A DNA stretch of 64,000 nucleotides from Rhineura floridana (GCF_030035675.1 NC_084487.1:32468474-32532473); one strand, 5' to 3'. Counted from the stretch's first letter, positions 47,541 through 59,858 are shown. Program-made: numbers and translations. Notes: a model not told the origin generated them from the sequence alone.

Positions 47541-49005
47541 TCTTTGAGTTCGATGCAGCGCCGATGGAATCTTAACAAACTCCATCCCCGTTACCAAGGG
47601 GGTCAGACAGGGCTGTGTTCTAGCCCCAGTACTATTTAACCTCTTCTTAAACAACCTGAGTACATGTTGCCATTCTCCTGCCTTTCATCCCCCCCAAGGT
47701 GGCTGACCTGAAATGCCCTCTGCTGCTGTACGGAGATGATGATGCCCTCCTATCCCTCTCCAAAATTGGTCTGAAACGGCTTTTCCACACCTTTATGTCC
47801 TATTGTGCTACAAATTTTTTAACTATAAATTTTAACAAGACCAAAATCTTGGTCTTCTCCCGATGCTCATCAGTGCCCGATTGGACAATTAATGGCCGGA
47901 AGATAGCCCAGGTTAGGCAATACAGATATCTCGGGGTCATGTTTCACTTTTCTCTTTCTTGGTCTGCTCATATATGCTCCGCTGTCCAAACTGCCCGAAA
48001 CACACTAAAAGCCATTCTTTGTTTTTTTTACACTAGGGGTGGGCAGTATATACCTGCTGCCATTCAGGTTCTCAAATCTAAGATCTTTCCCCAACTCCTT
48101 TATGGTGTTCCACTTTGGGCCCAGAGTTTTGACCCCAAGGTTGAATCAATCTTATCAACCTTTTTAAGATCAATTTTTGGTGTACCTTGATGTGTCCCGG
48201 CCGCCAGCCTCCGCCTAGAGTCCGGACTGCCTTCACTTGAATCCCTTGCCTGGTCCTTAGCTTTCAGATATTGGACCAAATTAGCTTACACAAGCCCCGC
48301 CTCAGGACATTTACATCTCCTCTGAAAGGACGTCTTTTCCAGCACATGGTCAAAAACATTACTTGCCAAACTGGCCACACTAGGCTTCTCAGTGGACTTT
48401 CTATCCTCACTAGAGCCTGGATTAGCCCAACGGACCATCGAGACCCGGATTAAGGACATCTATTTCAAAATTCAATGTCAGATGCTGCTAAAACCTGCTC
48501 CCCTACCCATTCCGATTTAAATCCACATTTCCTAATCCTGCCACCTACCTGGAAATTCTGACTATTCCTCAATATCGTCTAGCCTTCTCCAGGGCTCATT
48601 TTAACTGTCTCTTTTCTTCACTCTTAGAAGGCTGTTTCCAGGGTATACCTCTCGAACTCCGCCTATGCCACTATAGGAATGTAGACGTCAAATCACTGTC
48701 TCACGTTCTCTTTGTCCCTACTATAATGTTGAACACCTTAGGTACCTAAATCCTATTATGAAAAGCTTCCCGGGCAGGCCTGTTGACCAATTACTGAAAC
48801 ATTTTCTGGCAGGCACTGACAAGTTAACCACCCTATCTGCTGCTAAGTTCATCTTTGCTGCCCAAATTATACATAAGAAGTAATGTTTATTTTAATGCTG
48901 TATTAATATGAGCTTTGTTAGCTCTATTTTATAACATATCCTTTTACCCCCTGTTAAATCAATTGTATATTGGGTCTATGACCGCATAATAAAATTTGAT
49001 TGATC
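47541..49005 (+). mobile_element. Non-LTR retrotransposon (LINE), broken ORF2 3' part
   Basis: Reverse-transcriptase blocks can be read: GVRQGCVLAPVLFNLFLNNL (with changes), YGDDDALLSLSKIGLKR (family YADD), NFNKTKILVFSR and YRYLGVMF, then LLYGVPLW. Open only from 47699 to 48190. The 3' end is AT-rich, 'gaccgcataataaaatttgattgat', near 49005. It is I/Vingi-like or CR1-like, not BovB or L1; the clade is not settled. Confidence 0.7.
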
Positions 49006-49454
49006 CATTCTGTTCTTCCTCCTCCAGAGTTTTCTGCTCCCCCCCCCCCACACACACGAACAGTCATTCCATGCCCACTGATGGTGGCTTGGGGAAAATC
49101 CCATGTAAAAATCATGCAAATTTTTTGCTTTTGAGCTGACTTTTATGTTCTGCCTTTTTCATGCCTATGGTAGCCATTTTGCAACTGGCATCCAGAACAC
49201 TCAGAATTCCATGTGTGTCCACAGGACACAGGAACCCTGATCTAGTCCAATCCCATGCCTACCAATTATTAAAACTAGTCAACAACCTTTTTACATAGTT
49301 CTCAAAAGAGGATGAGATCTATAATTTACCGCCCACCATGGATATCCAAGCACTGATACATATACAGGCCAATTCAAGTAGTTTTTGAAAGGGAATGGAA
49401 GCAGAAACTTTCATCTATACACTTACTGAAAATGAACTTACTATACATTCAGAG

Positions 49455-49600
49455 TATGGATCAGGGAATCTGTCCGGCCCTTCAAATGCTGTTGGACTCC
49501 AGTTCCCATCAGCCACAGTCACCGTGGTCAAAGGTCAGGGATGGTGCAAATTGTAATCTAGAAATATCTTCAGGGCCATAGGTTCCCTAGCCCAGTTTAG
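49455..49600. mobile_element. hAT-type palindromic MITE, degraded
   Basis: 'ctgttggactccagttccca' and the opposed 'aattgtaatctagaaatatc' keep the order of the 10745 family. Confidence 0.5.
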
Positions 49601-50186
49601 ACATTAAAGCCACTGACTAGTGAATATAAACAGTTTATACAATTTTGCCAAGAAAATAATCCTGCCTTCCCCTCTTTTTAAATATTATTTATTATTTTAA
49701 TTTTTAATAAAACAAAATAAAAAGAAAGAAAAACAGTTTGTGTACCTGTTCTAAAAAGGGTCACCATCTTGGTGGCTGCAGTTTCAACATTGTTTTTATT
49801 TTTTTTAAAGTCTATGTTGATTAATCCTGAACCACTTTGCTGAGATGTTCATTTTATGTTAACAAGCTCTAAGCCAGTCAATCACATCTCGTTGGAAAAT
49901 TCAGGTGTAACAACCCCAGTCAATTTTATGAACATCTTCATAAAAATTCTGAATTCTTTACCATCGAGAACCACTCACTTGGTTGTACAGGGTCTGTAAT
50001 CAGTCGGAGTGAGTAAAGGAAACAAAGGCACGCAAAAATCCCTCATTAAACATCTTTATAAACACTAGTCACTGATGGCAATGAGAGGTAGGAAGAATCC
50101 TAAGTAAATTGCCAAAAACCAGTCAAGTTTCCTAGATTAATCAAGTTTCTGAGATTGCTACAAAAGCACCAGGTTGCTTGGTACAA

Positions 50187-50375
50187 CTACATTTAAAGCA
50201 CATCCAACACACATTTAAAGCACATGATTTCCCCCAAAGAATCATAGGAACTGTAGTTTAAGGGTGCTGGGAATGAGTAGCTCTGTGAGGGGAAATCACA
50301 GTTCCCAGGATTCTTTGGGGGACGTTGTGTGCGTTAAATGTCTGTTGGATGTACTCTAAATGTATGGTGTGGACC
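50187..50375. mobile_element. Palindromic MITE (TTTAAAGCACAT family)
   Basis: 'acatttaaagcacatccaac' and the opposing 'gttggatgtactctaaatgt'; inner 'cccaaagaatcataggaact' faces 'agttcccaggattctttggg'. Confidence 0.65.
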
Positions 50376-50839
50376 TTTCTAAACACTTCACTAACACTTA
50401 ACACTTCACTACACTAGCAGCCCATTGTCATCAAATAGCCCCACCAATCTGGAGCTAAATATATACAAGAAGGATTATAGTAGCCAACAAGTAAACCCAC
50501 CATTATTTTACACAGACAGTGATGGAAACCAACAGAAGCCCAATAGGGCATGAAGATGGCCACCTGCTTCCATCAAAAGTAGTTACTGTCCACTTAAACA
50601 CGTGGCTTCCAAAAGACTTTTCTGCTCTTCTCTTCAAAGGCAACTGCCAGTCTCAGCCATTGCAACCTGCTTTGACCACCGGAACAGAGCATGGCTTTTG
50701 TTCCTGAAGGATGACATTAAGCCAACGTTGCCTGGCTGAAATACATCAGGGTGGCAACATGAGGCTAGTGGAAAGGTTCTCATAATGAAACAGGTCCCAG
50801 GAATCACCCCCAGTTGCTTCTTCTACATGAAACATCTCA

Positions 50840-51105
50840 TCAACATGAGCAGCTGGACTTCTCAGCCTGAGTGGCCACTACTGGCCTGGTGTCTAGATGG
50901 ATGTTATCTGAAAAGCCACTCTCCCCGTGCATCTGTAAGGTATTCCTAGCCATCAGCTCTTTAGCCATCAATATGAAGACCTCATCAACATTCTGGGCCT
51001 CTTTGGCAGATGTCTCCAATACAGCCAGAAGGCCATGCTTCTCTGCTAGTGTGCAAGCGTCTTCAAATAAGACTTGGCGCTTCTCTGCTTCATCCGACTT
51101 GTTCC
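50840..51105 (-). CDS. RAB19: RAB19 coding exon 3 and stop
   Basis: Acceptor caatttaaag (weak pyrimidine tract), then [14 protein letters not shown] and so on; the ETSAK box; hypervariable tail ending SSCSC and TGA at 50842-50840. An antisense open frame across it is a shadow. Confidence 0.92.
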
Positions 51106-54100
51106 CTTTAAATTGGATTTAAAATGTTTCAGTGATGGATACATTATAAAGTAACATGGAGAATATTTTGAACCGACCCAAAAACATCTAATTGGCACAC
51201 AGTTCATACCAAAACAGCTGGTTCCTTCATGTTATTTAGCTACATGGCAGGCACTGTCAGAGGCCTCTGAATACCAGTTGCTGGGAATTGCAGGTGGGGA
51301 GAGCATTCAGTTGTGCTCAGGTTTGCTGGCGAGCTTCCTGTGGGAATCTGGTTGGCCATTGTGGGAACCTGCTGCTGGACTAGACTGGCCCTTGGCCAGA
51401 TCCAGTAGGAATCTTCTTATGTTCATGCATTGTTGTAGGCAATACTCCCTCAAATTGTCACTTTACTCCCTCGCCTGCATTTCTACATTTTCAACTAAGC
51501 AATTCTTACTAGTTTTTCCCAGATTCAACAACTGGATTGCTATTAAAATTCTTAATGTCCTAAAAATATGATTTAGTGAGAACCAGCAAGAGTGCAGGTA
51601 TCCAGAGCCAAAATCATGGTGGCCTTGCTACTGTGGCCTGCTGCTGTGCTACTAGGAGTTAAGCCATAGTTTGGCTTAGTGTTGCATACAAACCCAGCGT
51701 CTGGTTTGTCTCACTCCCAACAAACCACAAGCTGTAACCAAACTTTGTTCTCATGGTTTGAGGGAATAAGCCCAGGATCCCACATAATGTTAAGCCAAAC
51801 TATAGCTTAGCTCTGAGTAGTGCAACAGCAGCAGGGCTAAGTACTAATACACTCTCTCCAAGCTACGGTTTGACTTAAAATTACATGCAAATGAAGCCAT
51901 TGTAACAGCCCATTCCTAAACATGTTTGCTTAAAATTAATTCCCATTTAGTTCAATGGGATTTTCTTACTAGAAAGTATGCTTAGAATTGGATCCTTAAC
52001 GTAATAGCCTATTAATAGAACCAAAGGAAATGGAAGAACTTAAAAGAACACTTAAATTGTCAGAGTAGACTCAGCCTAAGTGTTCTTTTAAGTTCTTCCA
52101 CTTCCTTTGGTTCTCTTTTCCTCATTCTGAAAAAAGGGCCATACATTCTTGCTTTAGCTTTAAAAATATGTCTCAAAATGAAGGGCCAAGACAAAGCAGA
52201 CATGAAAACTCATGCTGCTGGTGGCAGAATTCATCACCTACCGATCAACATCAAGACCAGATTAGCTGCACCATATTTTTCAATCTCATGAATCCAATGA
52301 GGAATTGACTCAAAAGTGGACCTCCTGGTCATATCGTAGGCAAGAATAGCGCCGTGGGCACTGCGATAATAACTCTGGGTTATTGTCCGGAAGCGTTCTT
52401 GGCCCGCTGTGTCCCACACCTGTATCTGAAAGTGGGAAGGAGGGGGAAGATGGGGACACAATGAAATGAAGCTTTCTCCCAGGGACTAGTCCTTCAAATC
52501 AACAAAAGCTTTATAAACAGAAAGCACAGCGAGTTGAAATATAATATCCAGACTGCAGTCATATTTATCCACAAACAAGCTTTTTAGACCCACACTCATC
52601 TTGCAGATATTCCAGGCATTATCATCATAACCTGACAATTTTTGACCAGTTGATCAACCTAGTCGAACATATATGCAGTGCAGTCCTATGCATCTACTCA
52701 GAAGTAAGCCTCGTGTTCATTCAACAGCACTTGCTCTCAAGTAAGGGAGCAATCCTAACTATGGGAAGCCAGTGGAGTTTATGCCAGCTTAAGTCCGAAG
52801 TGAGGGTATGGGGCTTGCAGAGTGCTGTGCTTTTGCCCGCAGAATTTGTTTTTCAAACTGCACAGGCAAGAGTGGGTCACCTGACATTAGGTAATTGATA
52901 GGTAGCTTGCCCTACCCACCTGTCAGACTTGGCCCATGGGGGGTAGAAAAGATTCCACATCCCTGCTCTAATTGAAGGGTTGTCTGCTCCACATCTGCTT
53001 TGAAGAGAAAGATCCCTAACAAGAGAGAGCAGCAGGGGCCTTGAAGTTGCCCAGCAACAGGCAGCACCTGGATAGCACACAGTCACCTGGGCACAGTCTT
53101 CCTCACTACGTTGACATCTACTGTATTTGTATTTAAATGATAGTAATGATTTCTAAAGCTGCATCTACACAGAAAAAGAAAATATGCAAATCTGTGTTTG
53201 TTGCCATCTTCTTTGGTAATGCATTCCCTCTTTTACAGCAATGCATGTGGCCACTTTATTTGCTCTTAGCCATATCTTTCATTCTCTCTTACAGAGAAAC
53301 ACCACAAACACAGGAGCCCCAAACAGAAGCAGATGGACCTCAGGTTGCAGCCCAACCAGCCAATCAACCAAGGCAGCAATCCTTTGCACGCTTCCCTGGG
53401 AGAAGGAATGGAGGAGAATTTTGATTCAGATTGCACTGAAAGTGGAATCTATCAAATTGGCACTTTCCAAAACATAATGAGAACCGAAACACAGCCATTA
53501 AAATTCGCACTTATCTGAATCTTGCAGTGCAGTTCTTCAACCAAATAATGTTTAGAAAAATGCATACACTGAGGAAACCAGTACATAAAAATGGAAATAG
53601 CATACAAAAATGCATTATACTTGGAGAAATTGCTTGCAAAAAATGTGTACATTAATCAAAACCACATACCAAAATGTGTTTATTAGGAGAAATTTGCTCT
53701 AACAATACTGAAGAATTTTCACAAGGATTTTTTAAAACAAAATTCACAAATTGCTGCAGAAATGTGGAGCTCTGAATTTAAAATGGAAAAATGAGAAACG
53801 TAGAGAATGGAAACTAACAGATCCTTGCCTCCCAACCTGGGAGTAAGCACAAGCAAACAGTGGGGATTTTACTTCCAAGTTATCCTGCATAGTAGTGCAC
53901 TAAAATACTAAAATACTTGCATTTCCAAAATCTGGGCACCTACGTTCCAATCCCAGGAGATTCATATGCAGAAGCTAGTTTCTGAGGGTACAGTGACAGA
54001 ACGGCAGATCTGTACATGCCTTATGATGCCCACCCTGGCCCATTCAATTGGTTCATATCATTTAATACAGACGAGGGCATTACTTGTTGCATAGGTCTAG

Positions 54101-55109
54101 TTCCCTGGCAAATGTCTGTCACTGTTTTTTGCCTCTTGAAAAGGTTTGTTTAAAAGTTTAGTGCAATTCTCTAGAGCCGCCATTCTTCAAGCTCTCCAGA
54201 AGCTCAATCTCATCATCTCTGACAATGCACGTGCATGAAATTCACAGCTTGCCATTTCCGACACTGCAGCCAAAGAGGTATATTTTGACAAACAATGGTC
54301 CTATGGCAGTTTAATTTAGCAGAGCTTTAGCTCAGGGATGGCCCTCCAAATGTTGTTGGACTACAACTCCCATCATCCCTGTCCATTGGCCATGATAGCT
54401 AGGGCTGATGGGAGCTGGAGTTCAACATTTGGAGGGCCACATGTTCTCCACCCCTGCTTTAGTCAAAAGAACAATCATCCTCCTAACTTTCACAGTTGGT
54501 GGAAGGAAGCCAATGGCAGAGTAAATTCAAACAGCATACAGAAGCAGAGTATAACCTTTAACAAGGTTCAGCAATAAAGGGTGGAACATGGGCAAAGTTC
54601 CTTGGGATATGTGTGGCTACTGTCAATATATTGTTTAATTGCTAGATGGTACTGGACCTAGTTGTAACTGGCCTGAGTCAGACGTTTACCAGGTCTATTC
54701 TATTCTTATTGGAGACAATAAAGTTCCTGTTGAGCTTCCTGACTTATGTCCTTGGTTTTCGTAAGTACAGTGTTGTGGGCATTACCTTGGCTCTCTCCTG
54801 TTTCATGACAGTTTGAGTGTTGGAGTGTTACACGTTTGTCCCTATTTTTCCCCAGTGAAATGTTGGTAAGCACGACGATGGCCCACCATTCCAGTAGGAG
54901 ACTATACCACTCACCTTCACTTTCTTGCCATCAATCTCCAGTGAACGCACCGTGAAGTCAACCCCAATAGTGTTCTGCTGCTTTGCATGGTACTGCCCAG
55001 ACTTGAAGCGATGGACCACGGACGTCTTCCCCACGTTAGAGTCTCCGATCAGAATGATCTTGAACAAGTAGTCAAAGGCCTCATCCATCTCAGAGTTGGC
55101 AAAAGCCAT
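50840..55109 (-). CDS. RAB19: Ras-related protein Rab-19
   Basis: Three coding exons on the minus strand: 54915-55109, 52242-52425 and 50840-51105, giving 214 residues (human about 217). P-loop GDSNVGKT (22-29), switch I Thr47 in NTIGVDF, switch II WDTAGQE (69-75), NKSD (128-131) and ETSAK (157-161) are all intact, and the protein ends C-S-C for double geranylgeranylation. [11 protein letters not shown] and [15 protein letters not shown] are Rab19 hallmarks; RAB43, the nearest relative, reads differently there. Rab19 is a Golgi/cortex membrane-traffic GTPase linked to ciliogenesis. The gene converges on MKRN1, as in human. The ATG at 55109 has G at +4; a 5' non-coding exon is expected. Confidence 0.95.
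51265..51430 (-). repeat. Fragment of the 37655-type repeat
   Basis: Ends 'ccagtaggaatcttcttatg' and contains 'ccattgtgggaacctgctgc', reverse of the repeat start. In RAB19 intron 2. Confidence 0.55.
52018..52113. repeat. 37-bp inverted repeat with 22-nt loop
   Basis: Arms 52018-52054 and 52077-52113 pair at 36 of 37 positions (starting GAACCAAAGGAAATGG), with a 22-nt loop. Lies in RAB19 intron 2, 129 bp downstream of exon 2. It matches no repeat family seen in this window. Confidence 0.85.
52242..52425 (-). CDS. RAB19: RAB19 coding exon 2
   Basis: Acceptor cccactttcag; encodes [20 protein letters not shown] and [20 protein letters not shown]; donor G|GTAGGT, phase 1. Confidence 0.95.
53425..53845. 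mobile_element. AT-rich DNA-transposon-like repeat, reversed copy
   Basis: Reverse of the element at 4440-4905: 'aatactgaagaattttcaca', repeated 'aaaaatgcat' units, 'gcagatccttgcctccc'-type end. In RAB19 intron 1. Confidence 0.5.
54333..54456. mobile_element. hAT-type palindromic MITE
   Basis: CAGGGATGGCCCTCCAAATG start; arms well preserved; flanks CTTTAGCT and CTTTAGTC (6 of 8). In RAB19 intron 1. Confidence 0.7.
54915..55109 (-). CDS. RAB19: RAB19 coding exon 1
   Basis: Starts [17 protein letters not shown] and carries the P-loop and switch I. Donor AAG|GTGAGT after residue 65. A splice acceptor may lie just upstream at 'taatccag' (about 55140). Confidence 0.94.
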
Positions 55110-56469
55110 GATCTCCTTGAGCCCCAAATGACCTGGCCCTGGATTAATGCAGTGAAAAATGAACTCAAAGAGTTAAAACATGCACAGCATTTAATTATTA
55201 GGAACTTATTTATAAAAAAATATTTCTATGCCTCAATTTCATAAAAAAATCAAAATGGTTTACAATAGTTATAATACAATAAAAACTACACAAAAATTAA
55301 AATAGATCACCAGCTGACTATTACAGAAACTGTTTTTGCTTTGCAGAAGCCTGGTGGCAAATAAAAGCTTTCTTATGTCCTTCCAGATAATTTTGAACCA
55401 CCCAAAAGAGATGACTGGGCCAAATCCAGTGAATGCCACTCTGCTGATGGATGCCTTCTCATCTGTCAGCAGAACAGGTAGGAATTTTTGATTATTCCTC
55501 CTCCCTCCTGTAGTTCCCCCCCCCAAAAAAAAGATATACTCTGTCAACAGAGCAATACCCTCTGAATTCCACCCACTATCATTGTTTTCTACAGAAAAAT
55601 GCAGGAAAAAGCTATTTTTAAAAAAATCATATGTAGTAAATAACAACCTCAGTTCTAAATGTGCCAATGCTTATCAAGTTGAAACAGCACCACAAGCACA
55701 TGGGAGTAATCTGAATGCTTGTAGGAACCCTGAAGTTTGCAGAAGTTACAAACTATCTTTAGGTGGTGGTGGTGAAGGAGGAGGAACACTTAAGGAAGCA
55801 AAAGAGCCACCACAGCCAATGGCCACTGACAACAGAGCTGGCTGATGTTAAATGGAGGGGAGGAGAAAGAAATGGAAGTGGCTGGAAACCCAGAACAGAA
55901 GCACTCCACAACGCAACATTTTATTGCAGCTACCACTTGTTATCGTCTATTAGCTGTTATGGTTAAAGACAATGGAAAATTTCACTAAGCTACTGAGTGG
56001 CAAAGCAGTGTGTGGAGTTTGCCAGAGGGCTTCCATTGGTTGTCCAGCAGGTCTGTTCAATAATAAACTGGTGTAGGCCACTACAACAGTCTAAAGGGGG
56101 AAGGGGGAAAATAATCTTTTAGTTTTAGAACTGAAGCCAGTGATTTAGTCTGCAATAAACCTGCTCTGCCTGGCCAGGCACCGACTACAATCTGACAGGA
56201 ACATTTTGGACCAACGGAAATTTCCAGGTGCTTTTCAAGAGCAGCCTCGCTTAGAGCATATTACAGTAGTCCTGTCCAGAGGTTACTAAAGCACGTGGGG
56301 CTACAATCAGTTGATAACTTTTTTTTAACCGGAGGGCCACATTCCTGCATGGGAAGCCTTATGGGGGCCACATGCCAGTGGACAGAGGCAACAGTGGGCA
56401 GGGAAATGGATGCAACTCTTAGCTTTGTACAGAAGGCTGTTAATCAGAGGTTTACACACACACACACAC

Positions 56470-56607
56470 ACCCCTCCAGTAGAGCATCTGCCTTGCATGC
56501 AGAAGGTTCCAGGTTCAATTCCTGGCATCTCCAGGTAGGGCTGGGAAAGACTCCTGCCAGAAACCCTGGAGAGCCACTGCCAGTCAGTGTAGACAATACT
56601 GAACTAC
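56470..56607 (+). repeat. tRNA-Ala-like SINE
   Basis: 'gcatctgccttgcatgcaga' (anticodon arm), 'ggttcaattcctggcatctc' (box B) and 'ctggagagccactgccagtc'. Preceded by a CA repeat at 56454-56472. Confidence 0.75.
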
Positions 56608-57119
56608 AGCCCTGTAGCCAACGTTCCTTGTTAGGTGGGGCAGCAACATTTCTAGGGGGGCATTGGGGGAGAGAGGTCCATAGCGCCAGCCAATCCCCCT
56701 CATTGGCAGAGAGGACATGAGGGCCAGGCCAGGGGAAGGGACAGGCAGTGACACCCCCCCCTTCACCCTTTCTCCAAGTAGACAGTGTGTTAACTTACAT
56801 GAATGAAGTCTGAGCTGTTGAATTGTCTCACTCTTTTTTTTGTCAAGATCCCCAGGAATAACAGACTCAAAAGCTTGACTTTGCCTATAGCTACAGTCCT
56901 CTTTTGTCTGTGGTCTGAACCTGATTCTTCATAAACTGAACTACTTTGGTAATGACAATGAGCTTCTGCGTTTGGCTTTGATGCTCGATTAGGAATATCA
57001 ATTTTAAATTCCACTCGAAAAACAAACTTGTCCATACTACAAGTTTAGGGAAGGGTGGAGAGAAAATAAATACTTTAGAGTTAACTCCTCGAGAGTCCCT
57101 TCTTCTAGTCCTGATCTTT

Positions 57120-57173
57120 AGATTTTTCTTCCTGTTGGACAATCAAGAGAATGTCCAACAAGAAGGAAAATCT
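57120..57173. repeat. Short hairpin (22-bp arms, 10-nt loop)
   Basis: Arms 57120-57141 and 57152-57173 match at 20 of 22 positions (AGATTTTTCTTCCTGTTGGA). Immediately followed by two copies of 'tatataaaggactaa' (about 57174-57210). Confidence 0.7.
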
Positions 57174-57289
57174 ATATAAAGGACTAACTGCTATATAAAG
57201 GACTAATTAAGCAATTGGAAACCAACTGTGGAAAGCATTTGGATTTATTTATTTTTACTCATTGCTAGGTTGATTTTTTTTTCTGTCCA

Positions 57290-57335
57290 GGAACCCTGAA
57301 AAAGCCTCATGCTGAGCGAAACATATTGGGAAAAT
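57290..57335 (+). ncRNA. Hammerhead-ribozyme-like core, degenerate
   Basis: CTGAAAA (57296) - AGCCTCATGCTGAGC - GAAA (57318-57321). The hammerhead core is CTGANGA, stem II, GAAA; here stem II can form (GC/TCA with TGA/GC, one bulge) and a single core G is replaced by A. Flanks resemble dispersed reptile repeats that end in a GAAACGCG-like string. Probably an inactive relic in a retroelement. Confidence 0.35.
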
Positions 57336-58104
57336 CAGAAAATAGGCCTGAGTTACAACCTAGGTGGCCAGCCAGCTGGCTAATTGTGGTATATGCAGCA
57401 ACATTTCTATTCCTCTAAGGTTGTTTTCATCCTTTGCCATCAAGTAGTCAAGAAAACGAAAATAGCCACTGTGATTGTGAGTATAGTGAGTGCTTCAAAA
57501 GAGTAAAGGGTAACTTAGGGTAGCCATTTTTTTCAGATCACTTTAAGTTATTTCATCCTTTAGCAATAAGCACCCAATCCTGCTCTTCACATTATAATAA
57601 CTGTAGAATAAACAAACTCTTACTTCTTACTGCAGGCAAACAAACCTGCTTTTTTGCTGCTGGCTGGGTAGAGAATACAGAAAAGCAGAGCAAAAGGAAG
57701 TCCAAGAGGTGGAATTTAACTATGGCCTATAATACAATGTTCTAATATTTAACTCCTCAAGGGTCATGTTACTATACAGGCCGTTTCTTTCATGATCACT
57801 TAAGTAATCATAGGGTGACTGTGATCATGAAAAATCCACCCTCAGTCAGGGGAAATCTTGAGTGAGCAGACTTTTCGGGAATCTTCCAGATGAGGCTTTT
57901 GTTGTGCACTCACCCTGTCTTATTCACTGAATTTTTCAGAGGGTCCTATTCTTAAATTGCTCCTGTTCTTAAAACAAGGTATCACTATTTAAATGGAGCT
58001 TGTCATTGTAGGTCAAGTCATAATTCCCCAAAATAATCCAGGGTGGGAGAAGCACAGCTCTGGAGGTTCGCTGCCATCATCCCCCCCCCCCCATACAGGG
58101 CTCT

Positions 58105-58160
58105 TGAGGTAGATGGACCACATGTCTGGCTCAGTATAAGACAGCTTCCTATATTCCAAG
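58105..58160 (+). repeat. Tail of a tRNA-Ala-like SINE
   Basis: 'gtagatggaccacatgtctg' and 'cagtataagacagcttccta'; only the 3' end is present. Confidence 0.6.
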
Positions 58161-58171
58161 TTGCAGTGAAT

Positions 58172-58402
58172 TCTGAGAGCCAGTGTGGTGTCATGGTTAG
58201 AGTGTTGGGCTAGGACCTGGGAGACCAGGGTTCAAATCTCCACTCAGCCATGAAACTTGCTGGGTGACCTTGGGCTAGTCACGCCTCTTAGCCTAACCTA
58301 CCTCACAGGGTTGTTGTGAGGATAAAATGAAGGAGAACCATGTAAGCCACCTTTAATTCCTTGGAAGAAAGGTGGGATCTAAATGTAACAACAACCACTA
58401 CC
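58172..58402 (+). repeat. MIR/CORE-type SINE, near full-length
   Basis: tRNA-like head 'gtgtcatggttagagtgttg' with box B 'gggttcaaatct', core 'tgggtgaccttgggctagtc' and 'cacagggttgttgtgagga', end 'gaagaaaggtgggatctaaa'. Best copy of the three here. Confidence 0.8.
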
Positions 58403-59858
58403 ACCAGAGTTCAAGGACATATTTCAGCCAGGCAAGGGTGTGAAGCAGGCCTGGAGAAAGTCATAAGGGTGAGATAAAGAGGCCAGGAGGACCACATTCA
58501 GGTCTGAGGTTCTCTGGCTCAGGACTCGAGCATCGCAAGCCCTCAGGGGAAAAGTGCTTAAGGAACAGAGAACCAGAAGCTTGTGCAGACAGAGTGTGTT
58601 CCGCAGGCCAGCTCTTGCAGGATAGGGCTATACAGAGGGAGGGGTTGGTATAATCCGGCAATCAAGGATAATCACGTAGAGGGTCCAACATTCAACACCT
58701 CCAGTTCAAAAGGTAACAGGTAGCAGGGCTATGAAAGACACTTGTTCGAGATCTGGGAGAACCTGTCAGTCAGAGTTACGAGTAATTAATTAAATCTGGG
58801 GTAGGCAAAGACAGTGTGATTTGCAAGCATTTCTGTCTGCCAGTTATTTAACGTTAGCAATAAAAATATATAAATGGGTCAATACTTAGCTCTGATAAAG
58901 ATTTGTACTTTCATATGCAGCCCATCCCAGCATAAGGATCTTGTAGTTCGTTTTCAAATTAGGGCGGGGGCAGATGGGCCCCCCACCCCCTTAGTGTTTT
59001 TATGGGGGACAAGAAGATTTGACTAAAGTTGTGGGAATCAGGGGTGGGGCTTGAGGACTTCACAAAGGGCCCTTCTCCTACTCCTCCCATAATTTGAGCA
59101 TTGGGTGCAGGAGATAGGTAGCTCAGCCCCCTGAACCAAACATATCTCAGTCATCCCAGCCTACCCCAAGCCATTATTTTGCACCCTCAGTAGCTTGACC
59201 TCAGGGTTTGGGTAAAACCTAGCATAGATCCCCCAAGCCTGCGCTAGATATATTGTCTGAGAGAGCATAAGGCAACCCCTTAACAGGGCACTCTTGAGAA
59301 ACGTATGCTTGACTCATATAGTCCACTGCGCCAAGATAGAGGGCAACTTCTGCTGGGGGTGGGCAAGGGCAGAATTGGAGCAAACAGCCAATGTCTTGCC
59401 AACGCTGCCATCATCATCATACAAGAGGAGTTAGGAGATACCTTTTCACATTTAAGATCAACAGGTAGAAGGAATGTAACTGCAAGCCACTAAGACTAAC
59501 ATGAGAAGCAGAGAGAAAAAGCCTTATTTTTTCACTCCCCACCGTCTTGCATTTTTCCTTGGTGGATTTACACCACGAAAGAGAAACCTTTCTTTCCAAC
59601 CTCTCCCCACCCGTAAACTCATAGAGAGCTGCTTCCCTCTTATCCCAGGGAGCTTAACCCTGAAGCCATCATTACTTCCCCTTCTCACCATCCCCGCTTT
59701 CAACTCTCTGCTCCAGCAAACACTTCTCTTTCTGAGACCCCAGAAGAGGCAATCATTGATCCACGCAGTCAACCATTAACGCTCTCTACAATCTCTTAAA
59801 CCACCAGTACCCTCCACGGCCAACTTTGTTCATCTGTTATTCACCCCTTTTGTCTTAC

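Larger units (their letters stand above)
55110..59858. other. RAB19 5' region
   Basis: No coding exon recognised. Holds a LINE-derived fragment (56140-56290, 'acagtagtcctgtccagagg'), SINEs (56470-56607, 58105-58160, 58172-58402) and a hairpin/hammerhead-like stretch (57120-57330). 55860-56130 and 58420-59850 show no recognised feature. Confidence 0.5.

Noticed and set aside
50871-51122. 83-codon plus-strand frame
   Set aside because: Antisense shadow of RAB19 exon 3.
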